DNA of 5,334 nt from contig JAPHUG010000320.1 in the NCBI GenBank assembly GCA_026197195.1, positions 1-5,334 on the forward strand. The letters are read 5' to 3'. This document shows, in pieces, positions 1 to 5,334 of the stretch. Below the pieces are notes generated by a model. That model saw only the letters and a list, made by a program, of their open reading frames with translations, ran no database searches and was not told the origin of the DNA. The position numbers and the translations under genes were made by a program. The stretch's first letter is position 1, and each line of letters begins with the position of its first letter. Origin of the DNA: Sedimenticola sp. GTDB taxonomy: Bacteria; Pseudomonadota; Gammaproteobacteria; Chromatiales; Chromatiaceae.

Positions 1-30
1 AACTAGGAAATACCCTAATAAACTAAGATT

Positions 31-264
31 ATGGGCATAAGACTACTGTTAATTATTCTCGCCCTTTGGGCGCTTTATATTATAGTACGCAGATACTTAT
101 CGCGCTCTATTGATTCTGGCAACCGGCAAGAGAATAACACCACAGATAACATGGTGCAGTGCAAAGTATGTAACACTTACCTCCCAGAATCGGAAGCGTT
201 GATAAAAGAGGGGGATTTTTTCTGTTCCGAGGCCCACCTGATCGCCGGAAATGATGAAAGCTAA
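31..264 (+). CDS. Small single-span membrane protein with CxxC...CxxxH zinc-ribbon-like motif (PP0621-like)
   Basis: This 77-residue protein has one hydrophobic segment at residues 3-19 followed by basic residues (RR, R25), which suggests a membrane anchor with a cytoplasmic tail. A polar linker (about 27-42) follows. The tail carries Cys44-x2-Cys47 and Cys65-x3-His69, a set able to bind one zinc ion. This layout matches the small PP0621-like proteins that I recall being encoded near pilS in pseudomonads and relatives; their function is unknown. The gene ends 30 bases before pilS on the same strand, so it is probably the first gene of a pilSR operon or co-transcribed with it. The ATG at 31 has no clear Shine-Dalgarno close by; the AGGAAA at 5-10 is too distant. 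The start is chosen because the membrane segment begins directly after it. A role in pilus signalling is inferred from position only. Confidence 0.8.
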   Translation: MGIRLLLIILALWALYIIVRRYLSRSIDSGNRQENNTTDNMVQCKVCNTYLPESEALIKEGDFFCSEAHLIAGNDES

Positions 265-294
265 ACCCTGCAGCCGCCCAACCCAAAACCCTTT

Positions 295-1944
295 ATGAGT
301 TTCAGCGACCCGAGACAACAGAGCCTGGACCTGGAGAGCAGCCAGGCACGTCTGATGGATACTACGCCAGAGCGATCCATCCAGATCTTCTTCTACTATC
401 GCCTGGCTGTTGCCACACTGCTGGGCGTGCTGTTTTTCGGCAAATTTGGCCCATCGCTTCTGGGGCAGAGCGATCCCGGGCTTTATGCATTGGCGGTCAT
501 CATCTATATCGGTTTGGTGGTTGCCAGTGGCGTCATACTCTACGCGCCCCCCACCCTATCACTCAATCAGCAAGCCTTCTTGATGGTGTTTGTCGACATC
601 TGCGCGATCACGTTGATCATGCATGCCAGTGGTGGCATCAGTACGGGGCTTGGCATGCTCCTGGCGGTCTCCATCGCGTCAAGCAGTCTGATTACACGGG
701 GGGCTTACTCAGGACTCGAAGCGGCACTTGCCAGCTTGTTTATTTTGTCAGAGCAGGTTTTTTCCCATCTAACTCAGGCCTTCGAAACCACGGCTTATAC
801 TCAGGCGGGCCTGCTCGGCACACTGTTTTTTGCTATCGCCATTTTGGCCCACGCCCTGTCAAGGCAGCTTAAAACCAGCGAAGCCCTCTCCAGCCAGCGA
901 AAACTGGATTTAGCCAATATGGAACAACTGAATGACTATGTCATCCAGCATATGCTCACCGGCATTATTGTGGTCGATAACAAAAGCACGATCCGCCTGA
1001 TGAACGAATCCGCCTGGTATCTGCTCGGCATGCCGGAGTGTGGCAATGGTAGCCCGCTTGAACAGGCCTGCCACAAGCTGGCCGTTCAGCTGCACGAATG
1101 GGACCCGGAACAGCACAAAGCCGCCGTCCCTTTCAAACCCACATCAGGTGCGAGAGAGCTGACCGCCGGCTTCTCCATGTTGGGTGAAAACAATAAAGGG
1201 GGTGCTGTGATTTTTCTTGAAGATACCGCCACCGTCACCCAACAGGCACAGCAAATGAAACTGGCCTCACTGGGACGCCTGACTGCCAGTATTGCCCATG
1301 AGATACGTAACCCCCTGGGTGCCATCAGTCACGCTGAACAGCTGCTTAAAGAGTCACCCGACATCCCGCCAGCTGATCACCGACTGATTGACATCATCAG
1401 CACCAACACCAAGCGGGTCAATGAGATTATCGAAAATATTCTTCAGCTCTCCCGGCGTGGACGCTCTTTGCCAAAAGAGTTTCTGCTGAAACCCTGGTTA
1501 GAGCAATTTACCGGTGAACTTGCACGCACGCTAAATCTCCCAGACGGTGTCATCAAACTACAGATTGAACCCGACAGCACACTGATCCGCACCGACCCAA
1601 GCCAATTCCGCCAGGTTTTTGTTATTCTGTGTGAAAATTCAATCAAACATTTTGACAAAACGCCGGATGTTTTGAGGATTCAGATCAGTGGCGGTATAAC
1701 CCGTGAATCCGGCGGCCCGTTTGTTGATATCATTGACAACGGCCCAGGCATAGAACCGGAAACGGTACGGCAGATGTTTGAACCTTTTTTCACAACCCAG
1801 AACGCAGGGACAGGACTGGGGCTCTACATAGCCAAGGAGCTATGTGAGGCAAATCGACTGGGCTTGGATTACGTCCCCATCCCCAGTGGCGGAAGCTGTT
1901 TCCGCATCACCTTTCCCGGCAGAGGTAACCAACCGGTCAGATAA
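295..1944 (+). CDS. pilS: Type IV pilus sensor histidine kinase PilS
   Basis: This 549-residue protein is an inner-membrane sensor kinase that phosphorylates PilR to control pilin transcription. It has about six hydrophobic segments (roughly 33-50, 62-83, 93-111, 115-134, 140-158, 168-188). A short linker and a PAS-like region (about 205-310) follow, then the dimerisation and phosphoacceptor helix with H335 in HEIRNP. The ATP-binding domain has N448 in the N box, DNGPGI (481-486), FEPFFTT (495-501) and GTGLGL (505-510). Length and order fit PilS of Pseudomonas (about 530 residues). In that system PilS is known to sense PilA in the membrane. The N box reads QVFVILCENSIKH, with Ile444 where many kinases have the first Asn. 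The start is uncertain: ATG 295 has no visible ribosome site, and ATG 355 (residue 21, before the first span) is an alternative. The stop overlaps the pilR start, so the two are probably translationally coupled. Confidence 0.95.
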   Translation: MSFSDPRQQSLDLESSQARLMDTTPERSIQIFFYYRLAVATLLGVLFFGKFGPSLLGQSDPGLYALAVIIYIGLVVASGVILYAPPTLSLNQQAFLMVFVDICAITLIMHASGGISTGLGMLLAVSIASSSLITRGAYSGLEAALASLFILSEQVFSHLTQAFETTAYTQAGLLGTLFFAIAILAHALSRQLKTSEALSSQRKLDLANMEQLNDYVIQHMLTGIIVVDNKSTIRLMNESAWYLLGMPECGNGSPLEQACHKLAVQLHEWDPEQHKAAVPFKPTSGARELTAGFSMLGENNKGGAVIFLEDTATVTQQAQQMKLASLGRLTASIAHEIRNPLGAISHAEQLLKESPDIPPADHRLIDIISTNTKRVNEIIENILQLSRRGRSLPKEFLLKPWLEQFTGELARTLNLPDGVIKLQIEPDSTLIRTDPSQFRQVFVILCENSIKHFDKTPDVLRIQISGGITRESGGPFVDIIDNGPGIEPETVRQMFEPFFTTQNAGTGLGLYIAKELCEANRLGLDYVPIPSGGSCFRITFPGRGNQPVR

Positions 1945-3305
1945 TGAGCAATCCACTGGCACTAATTGTTGACGATGAACCGGATATCCGGGAACTGCTA
2001 GAGATCACGCTGGGAAGAATGCAGATTGACACCCGCGCAGCGGAGGATCTGCGCTCCGCCAGAGAGTGGCTACAAAAAGAGTCGTTCGATCTCTGCCTCA
2101 CCGATATGCGCTTACCTGATGGCAACGGCATTGAGCTGGTTGAAACAATCAGTAAACACTACCCTTCCCTTCCGGTCGCCGTCATTACCGCTCACGGTAA
2201 TATGGACTCTGCCGTACAGGCACTGAAGGCGGGCGCCTTTGATTTTGTATCAAAACCTGTAGACCTGACCATGCTGCGCAAGCTGGTGGGTACCGCACTC
2301 AAACTTGAACAGGCGACAGCATCTAAAGAAACAACGCCTGACAATAAAGAGAAGAACGGTGAACTGCTCGGAAAATCAGCCGCCGCCGAACAGATCCGCA
2401 CCATGATCCGTAAACTGGCCAGAAGCCAGGCCCCGGTTTTCATCAGCGGTGAATCCGGTACAGGTAAAGAGCTGGCTGCTCGCCTGATTCACGAACAAGG
2501 CCCGCGTGCCGACCACAACTTTATCGCTGTCAACTGTGGCGCTATTCCGCAAGAATTGATGGAGAGTGAATTCTTTGGCCATCTTAAAGGCAGCTTTACC
2601 GGCGCCACGGCAGACAAAGAGGGGCTGTTTCAGGCGGCCGACGGTGGCACCCTGTTTTTAGATGAAGTGGCCGACCTGCCGCTCAACATGCAGGTCAAGC
2701 TGCTTCGCGCCATCCAGGAAAAATCGATCCGGCCTGTAGGTGCCCAGAAAGAGTTACCGGTGGATGTCCGTATCGCCAGCGCCACCCACAAGGATCTGAG
2801 CCAGCTGGTAGAACAGGGAGAGTTCAGACAGGATCTGTTCTATCGAATCAATGTTATCGAACTCGCTATACCCCCCCTGCGCGAAAGGCGAGAGGATATC
2901 GCCCTACTTGCGGACAAGATGCTCACTCGCATTGCCGAACACTCTGGTGTAGAGAAACCCCGCATTGACCGAGATGCCCTGAAAGCCCTCTTCAGCTATG
3001 GGTTTCCAGGTAACATTCGTGAACTGGAGAATATGCTAGAGCGAGCCGTCGCCCTCTGTGAAGGTAGCAACATCTGCCTGGATGACCTTTTGATTCCGCA
3101 ATCAATCGCGACCTTAGACAATCAGGACACAGCCCCCGAATTGGAAAAGGGAACAACCCTGGATGATCACATGGAAAAAGTGGAACGAGAGCTCATCACA
3201 AAAGCATTAGAACAGACCCACTGGAACAAGACCGCTGCCGCCAAGAAGCTGGGGATCTCGTTTCGGGCCTTACGCTATAAACTGGACAAGTTGGGGATAG
3301 AGTAA
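1944..3305 (+). CDS. pilR: Sigma-54-dependent response regulator PilR
   Basis: This 453-residue NtrC-family activator of the pilin promoter is the cognate partner of PilS. The receiver domain (about 5-115) has the acidic pair D10/D11, phospho-acceptor D54, T82 and K104. The AAA+ domain (about 141-370) has Walker A GESGTGKE (169-176), GSFTGA (216-221) as the sigma-54 contact loop, Walker B GGTLFLDE (234-241) and a RQDLFYRINV segment (295-304) with the arginine-finger region. A Fis-type helix-turn-helix closes the protein (about 415-451, WNKTAAAKKLGISFRALRYK). GSFTGA differs from the textbook GAFTGA by Ala to Ser; I recall this variant in PilR proteins and do not read it as a defect. All catalytic residues are present. 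The ATG shares one base with the pilS TAA (TAATG). The likely target is the -24/-12 promoter 166 bases beyond the stop. Confidence 0.96.
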   Translation: MSNPLALIVDDEPDIRELLEITLGRMQIDTRAAEDLRSAREWLQKESFDLCLTDMRLPDGNGIELVETISKHYPSLPVAVITAHGNMDSAVQALKAGAFDFVSKPVDLTMLRKLVGTALKLEQATASKETTPDNKEKNGELLGKSAAAEQIRTMIRKLARSQAPVFISGESGTGKELAARLIHEQGPRADHNFIAVNCGAIPQELMESEFFGHLKGSFTGATADKEGLFQAADGGTLFLDEVADLPLNMQVKLLRAIQEKSIRPVGAQKELPVDVRIASATHKDLSQLVEQGEFRQDLFYRINVIELAIPPLRERREDIALLADKMLTRIAEHSGVEKPRIDRDALKALFSYGFPGNIRELENMLERAVALCEGSNICLDDLLIPQSIATLDNQDTAPELEKGTTLDDHMEKVERELITKALEQTHWNKTAAAKKLGISFRALRYKLDKLGIE

Positions 3306-3319
3306 TAATCAAGTACCGC

Positions 3320-3342
3320 AATGTGACAATTTACGTCACATT
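3320..3342. promoter_or_regulatory. Perfect 8-bp inverted repeat, candidate PilR upstream activator site
   Basis: The arms AATGTGAC (3320-3327) and GTCACATT (3335-3342) are perfect reverse complements around a 7-base AT-rich spacer. The centre lies about 165 bases upstream of the start site predicted for the sigma-54 promoter, within the usual range for NtrC-family enhancers. There is no T tract after it, which argues against an intrinsic terminator. That PilR binds here is inferred; another dimeric regulator is possible. Confidence 0.45.
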
Positions 3343-3383
3343 CTGACGAAACGTGATCTGCATCAACAGATACCTGACCATTC

Positions 3384-3399
3384 GGCCTATCGACAGGCC
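3384..3399. repeat. Short GC-rich inverted repeat
   Basis: GGCCT (3384-3388) and AGGCC (3395-3399) can pair as a 5-bp stem with a 6-base loop. It lies 79 bases after the pilR stop and is followed by ATCCGTTT, so it might act as a weak terminator, although the T tract is poor. It also contains GACAG (3392-3396), the complement of CTGTC, a core I recall being proposed for PilR sites. Either role is weakly supported. Confidence 0.3.
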
Positions 3400-3428
3400 A
3401 TCCGTTTAAATAATAATTAATACTTTAT

Positions 3429-3441
3429 TTTCAAGTAGTTA
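3429..3441 (+). promoter_or_regulatory. IHF-like binding site
   Basis: TTTCAAGTAGTTA matches the IHF consensus WATCAANNNNTTR at all but one defined position, and an AT-rich flank lies just upstream (about 3405-3430), as IHF sites often have. It sits between the 3320-3342 dyad and the -24/-12 element, where a bend would bring a bound activator to sigma-54 polymerase. The site is degenerate and chance matches are common in AT-rich DNA. Confidence 0.4.
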
Positions 3442-3470
3442 AAAATAATTTCGCCAGTCAATAACATTTT

Positions 3471-3486
3471 TGGCACGACGCCTGCA
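3471..3486 (+). promoter_or_regulatory. Sigma-54 (-24/-12) promoter of pilA
   Basis: TGGCACGACGCCTGCA matches the consensus TGGCACG-N4-TTGCA except for C in place of the first T of TTGC. The GG (3472-3473) and GC (3484-3485) are separated by exactly 10 bases, as required. Transcription would start near 3496-3498 and give a leader of about 110 bases. The presence of the sigma-54 activator PilR immediately upstream supports the call. Confidence 0.88.
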
Positions 3487-3519
3487 TTAACCCATTTCAA
3501 GTAATCTGGGGCCAGTCAA

Positions 3520-3588
3520 ATGCTGAGCCGTAAGATGAAAGTGATGAAGGATTACACTCAGGCATTTGCCACAGAATACAGACATTGA
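3520..3588 (+). CDS. Possible 22-codon upstream ORF in the pilA leader
   Basis: An ATG at 3520 opens a frame of 22 codons that ends at TGA 3586-3588, 17 bases before the pilA ATG and just ahead of its ribosome site. The predicted peptide begins [12 protein letters not shown] and is basic, with no recognisable motif. A weak GGGG (3508-3511) lies 8 bases upstream of the ATG. It lies wholly within the predicted leader transcript. An ORF this short can arise by chance, so this is only a candidate. Confidence 0.2.
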   Translation: MLSRKMKVMKDYTQAFATEYRH

Positions 3589-3594
3589 ATTTTC

Positions 3595-3600
3595 AGGAGA
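3595..3600 (+). promoter_or_regulatory. Ribosome binding site that fixes the pilA start
   Basis: AGGAGA lies 5 bases before the ATG at 3606, a near-ideal position. This excludes the in-frame TTG at 3585, which lies upstream of this site and would put seven non-leader residues ahead of the prepilin signal. Confidence 0.85.
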
Positions 3601-3605
3601 ACACC

Positions 3606-4043
3606 ATGAAAAAAGCACAGTCCGGTTTTACATTGATTGAATTGATGATCGTTGTTGCGATTATTGGTATCTTGGCCGCTATTGCCCTGCCTGCTTATCA
3701 GGACTACACCATACGCGCAAAGATTTCGGAAGTTATGGTACTGGCATCTAAAGATAAAACATCTATATCTGAGTATTACATATCACAAAATACAATGCCT
3801 ACATCGGCAGCTGCGGCTGGCATCAATGAAACTGCTGCACAGAGTGTTTATACAAGCACTATTGCCTATGGTCGTACTAGCGCTACCGTCGCCACAATGA
3901 CCTATACCCTTGCAGGACTCAATACTTCAGCAAACGGAACGAACATAGTGTTTACAGGCACTGGTTCTGATAACGGTGTTTCTTGGACCTGTACAGCAAG
4001 CACAACCCCGGACAAATACCTCCCCGCCAACTGCAGAAGCTAA
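3606..4043 (+). CDS. pilA: Type IV major pilin (class IVa prepilin)
   Basis: This 145-residue prepilin is the structural subunit of the pilus. The leader MKKAQSG (7 residues) is cut by PilD before Phe8, giving a 138-residue mature pilin with the conserved Glu5 (FTLIE) and the long hydrophobic helix [19 protein letters not shown], followed by PAYQDY. Only two cysteines occur, Cys129 and Cys143, which would form the C-terminal disulfide loop (13 residues between them). The chain ends Cys-Arg-Ser, so Ser145 (mature Ser138) is the final residue, just outside the loop. That is the acceptor position of TfpO-type pilin glycosylation. The globular half is rich in Ser and Thr. The start is fixed by AGGAGA at 3595-3600. 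Expression should depend on sigma-54 and PilR. A minor pilin is unlikely given the strong dedicated promoter and class IVa form. Confidence 0.95.
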   Translation: MKKAQSGFTLIELMIVVAIIGILAAIALPAYQDYTIRAKISEVMVLASKDKTSISEYYISQNTMPTSAAAAGINETAAQSVYTSTIAYGRTSATVATMTYTLAGLNTSANGTNIVFTGTGSDNGVSWTCTASTTPDKYLPANCRS

Positions 4044-4068
4044 AACCTTACTGCATATATAGCACCAC

Positions 4069-4100
4069 CAAAGGCTGTGCCATCACTGGCACAGCCTTTG
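4069..4100 (+). terminator. Strong hairpin after pilA, probable (partial) intrinsic terminator
   Basis: CAAAGGCTGTGCC (4069-4081) and GGCACAGCCTTTG (4088-4100) form a perfect 13-bp stem with a 6-base loop (ATCACT). It begins 25 bases after the pilA stop. The following bases, TCTATACT, give only a weak U tract, partly supplemented by the TTTG within the stem. It could end most pilA transcripts, protect their 3' ends, and let a minority continue into the downstream gene. Confidence 0.75.
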
Positions 4101-4119
4101 TCTATACTAAGCTGTATTC

Positions 4120-5334
4120 ATGACAGATCATAAAACACCATCCAGACAAAAAGTGAACAGGAGTTACCCCCTCTACCCATTATTTATATTATCTTGTATA
4201 GCGATCTTTGTTGTTCTCGCGCCAAATTACGATCTGATTAACTGGGCCATGCGTTATGATGAAAAGCGTATTACACAAGTCTTAGTCATTCTAATAACTG
4301 CTGGCTTCATCATTTCATCCCGTGAAGGTACAAGGGGCTTAATCAGTAGTTTTTTATGCCTACCTCGTATAAGTCGATTGTGCTTAACTACGATTCTACT
4401 ACTGGGTTTTATTTCATCCGTACAATCCCCTGCCATGCGGCATGCTATCGGTGAAACAAGTCTGTTTTTACTCCTGACGATATTCTCCCTTTCTTTAGGA
4501 GACCTAACAAGAAACTACCAAGACATAGTTTTGCGCTCGCTCCTTTCTGCCATGATCACCAGTGCATTCATCTATGAAATAGGTTTTTTTACTAGCTATA
4601 TTGGGATTCTGCTAAATGGACATTCGTTACAATTGCCTGAGCCTTTTAGCGGATTCTCGAATTATCGTTTTTTCAATCAATACCAGATATGGACCCTACC
4701 ACTGGTCGCCCTCCCTCTCCTAACCTATACAAAACTTTTTTCTTCTCTAAGACTACTATTAGTTTTATTAGCTATTGGATGGTGGGTCTTGCTTTTTGCA
4801 TCACAAAGCCGAGGAGCACTCCTTGCCATAGGACTGGCGTTAGTAATCACCTTTATCGCTTTCAGAAAAGAGGCCTATGGATTCCTGAAAACCACACTGT
4901 TACCAGGAATAACCGGATGGCTTTTATACTTAGTTCTGTTTTCCTATATACCGGAGCTGGAACCAGGCTCACGACTTAGTCAGCTCACGGAAGACCCTGG
5001 CAGACTCGAGCTTTGGGGGCGGGCCCTGGAAATGCTCTATGAGAACCCCTGGTTTGGCGCAGGCCCAATGCACTACGCATATTATCCAAACACTAGTGCG
5101 GCCCACCCGCACAATTCACTACTACAACTCGCAGCTGAGTGGGGACTACCTGTCGCAATAATTACAGCTGGTTTAGCCTGCTGGGGGGCTATTGCATGGG
5201 TATCAAAATATCGCCGGAACGCGAACCAGCTAAACAGTCATCTTCAGCAGCATCTCTGGATTGCATTATTCTGTTCTCTGATTGCCGGTCTGATCTACTC
5301 GATGGTAAGTGGTGTTATCGTTACACCACTCAGT
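4120..5334 (+). CDS. tfpO: Pilin O-oligosaccharyltransferase, Wzy_C / O-antigen ligase family (TfpO/PilO-like), 3' partial
   Basis: The frame is open from ATG 4120 to the last base (405 codons, no stop), so the C-terminus is missing. The protein starts with a basic tail, then many hydrophobic spans (first about 17-35; others near 51-66, 88-100, 113-127, 191-208, 211-227, 232-247, 257-276, 343-360, 378-396). Family marks are FSNYRFFNQYQ (179-189), ASQSRGALLA (227-236), RLELWGRALEMLYENPWFGAGP (295-316) and HPHNS (329-333) at the start of the Wzy_C-type segment. Its histidines match the essential His region of WaaL and PglL enzymes. The final VTPLS resembles the PxSQ motif near the C-terminal end of this family. 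Such enzymes move a lipid-linked glycan to a pilin in the periplasm. Position directly after pilA, whose product ends in Ser, favours a TfpO role; a general PglL or WaaL ligase is the alternative. There is no clear ribosome site. The symbol is assigned by inference. Confidence 0.82.
   Translation, partial: MTDHKTPSRQKVNRSYPLYPLFILSCIAIFVVLAPNYDLINWAMRYDEKRITQVLVILITAGFIISSREGTRGLISSFLCLPRISRLCLTTILLLGFISSVQSPAMRHAIGETSLFLLLTIFSLSLGDLTRNYQDIVLRSLLSAMITSAFIYEIGFFTSYIGILLNGHSLQLPEPFSGFSNYRFFNQYQIWTLPLVALPLLTYTKLFSSLRLLLVLLAIGWWVLLFASQSRGALLAIGLALVITFIAFRKEAYGFLKTTLLPGITGWLLYLVLFSYIPELEPGSRLSQLTEDPGRLELWGRALEMLYENPWFGAGPMHYAYYPNTSAAHPHNSLLQLAAEWGLPVAIITAGLACWGAIAWVSKYRRNANQLNSHLQQHLWIALFCSLIAGLIYSMVSGVIVTPLS

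Larger units (their letters stand above)
3306..3605 (+). promoter_or_regulatory. pilR-pilA intergenic control region
   Basis: This 300-base gap has no convincing gene on either strand. Reading towards pilA it holds an 8-bp dyad (3320-3342), two weak 5-bp hairpins (3356-3371 and 3384-3399), an AT-rich tract (about 3405-3450) with an IHF-like site, the sigma-54 promoter (3471-3486), and a leader with a possible 22-codon ORF and the pilA ribosome site. The order remote activator site, bend site, -24/-12 element is the classic layout of an NtrC-family regulated promoter. No clear intrinsic terminator for pilR is visible, so some read-through into pilA is possible. Confidence 0.75.

Noticed and set aside
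2192..2582. Overlapping minus-strand ORFs opposite pilR
   Set aside because: They are antisense to a fully conserved PilR coding sequence and have no supporting signals.
3322..3340. CRP/FNR-type site from TGTGA and TCACA
   Set aside because: The two pentamers are separated by 9 bases, not the 6 a CRP site needs, so a canonical CRP dimer would not fit.
3320..3342. Intrinsic terminator of pilR
   Set aside because: The stem is AT-rich and no T tract follows; its distance to the sigma-54 promoter suits a regulator site better.
3585..3605. TTG at 3585 as the pilA start
   Set aside because: It lies upstream of the clear AGGAGA site and would add residues ahead of the standard MKKAQSG prepilin leader.
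3652..3900. 82-residue ORF in a shifted frame of pilA
   Set aside because: It is a shadow of the pilin gene, which has unmistakable pilin features.
4254..4436. 60-residue minus-strand ORF
   Set aside because: It is antisense to the transferase gene, with no ribosome site or motif, and is most likely a chance open frame.
4689..4979. 96-residue ORF in another frame
   Set aside because: It lies inside the transferase frame, which shows family motifs and membrane spans; the alternative product has no recognisable features.

Overview
The window is a type IV pilus locus from a gammaproteobacterium. The evidence for that assignment is a PilS/PilR two-component pair next to a class IVa major pilin with a sigma-54 promoter, and a small zinc-finger-like membrane protein ahead of pilS, as found near pilS in Pseudomonas-type genomes. 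The genus cannot be fixed from the sequence. Base composition is moderate: the pilSR part is GC-richer and the last gene is patchily AT-rich.

Layout, all on the + strand. At 31-264 lies a 77-residue single-span membrane protein with a CxxC...CxxxH motif (PP0621-like). At 295-1944 is pilS, a six-span membrane sensor kinase. At 1944-3305 is pilR, a sigma-54 activator that overlaps the pilS stop by one base. The first three genes look like one operon. The 300-base gap 3306-3605 is a regulatory region. It holds a perfect 8-bp dyad (candidate activator site), a small hairpin, an AT-rich stretch with an IHF-like site, a near-consensus -24/-12 promoter at 3471-3486, and a leader of about 110 bases that contains a possible 22-codon upstream ORF. 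At 3606-4043 is pilA, followed by a 13-bp-stem hairpin at 4069-4100. From 4120 to the window edge runs an open frame of 405 codons that has no stop and so is easily missed. It encodes a Wzy_C / O-antigen-ligase-family membrane protein, best read as a pilin O-oligosaccharyltransferase (TfpO/PilO or PglL type).

How the genes work together (family knowledge plus inference): PilS phosphorylates PilR. PilR, with sigma-54 and probably IHF, drives pilA. The pilin is made as a prepilin with a 7-residue leader. After export it is probably decorated with a glycan by the downstream transferase. The pilin ends in Cys-Arg-Ser, so its last residue is a serine directly beyond the disulfide loop, which is the acceptor position used by TfpO-type enzymes. 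Sensor, regulator, pilin and modifying enzyme are therefore contiguous. No mobile element, CRISPR array, tRNA or rRNA was seen.
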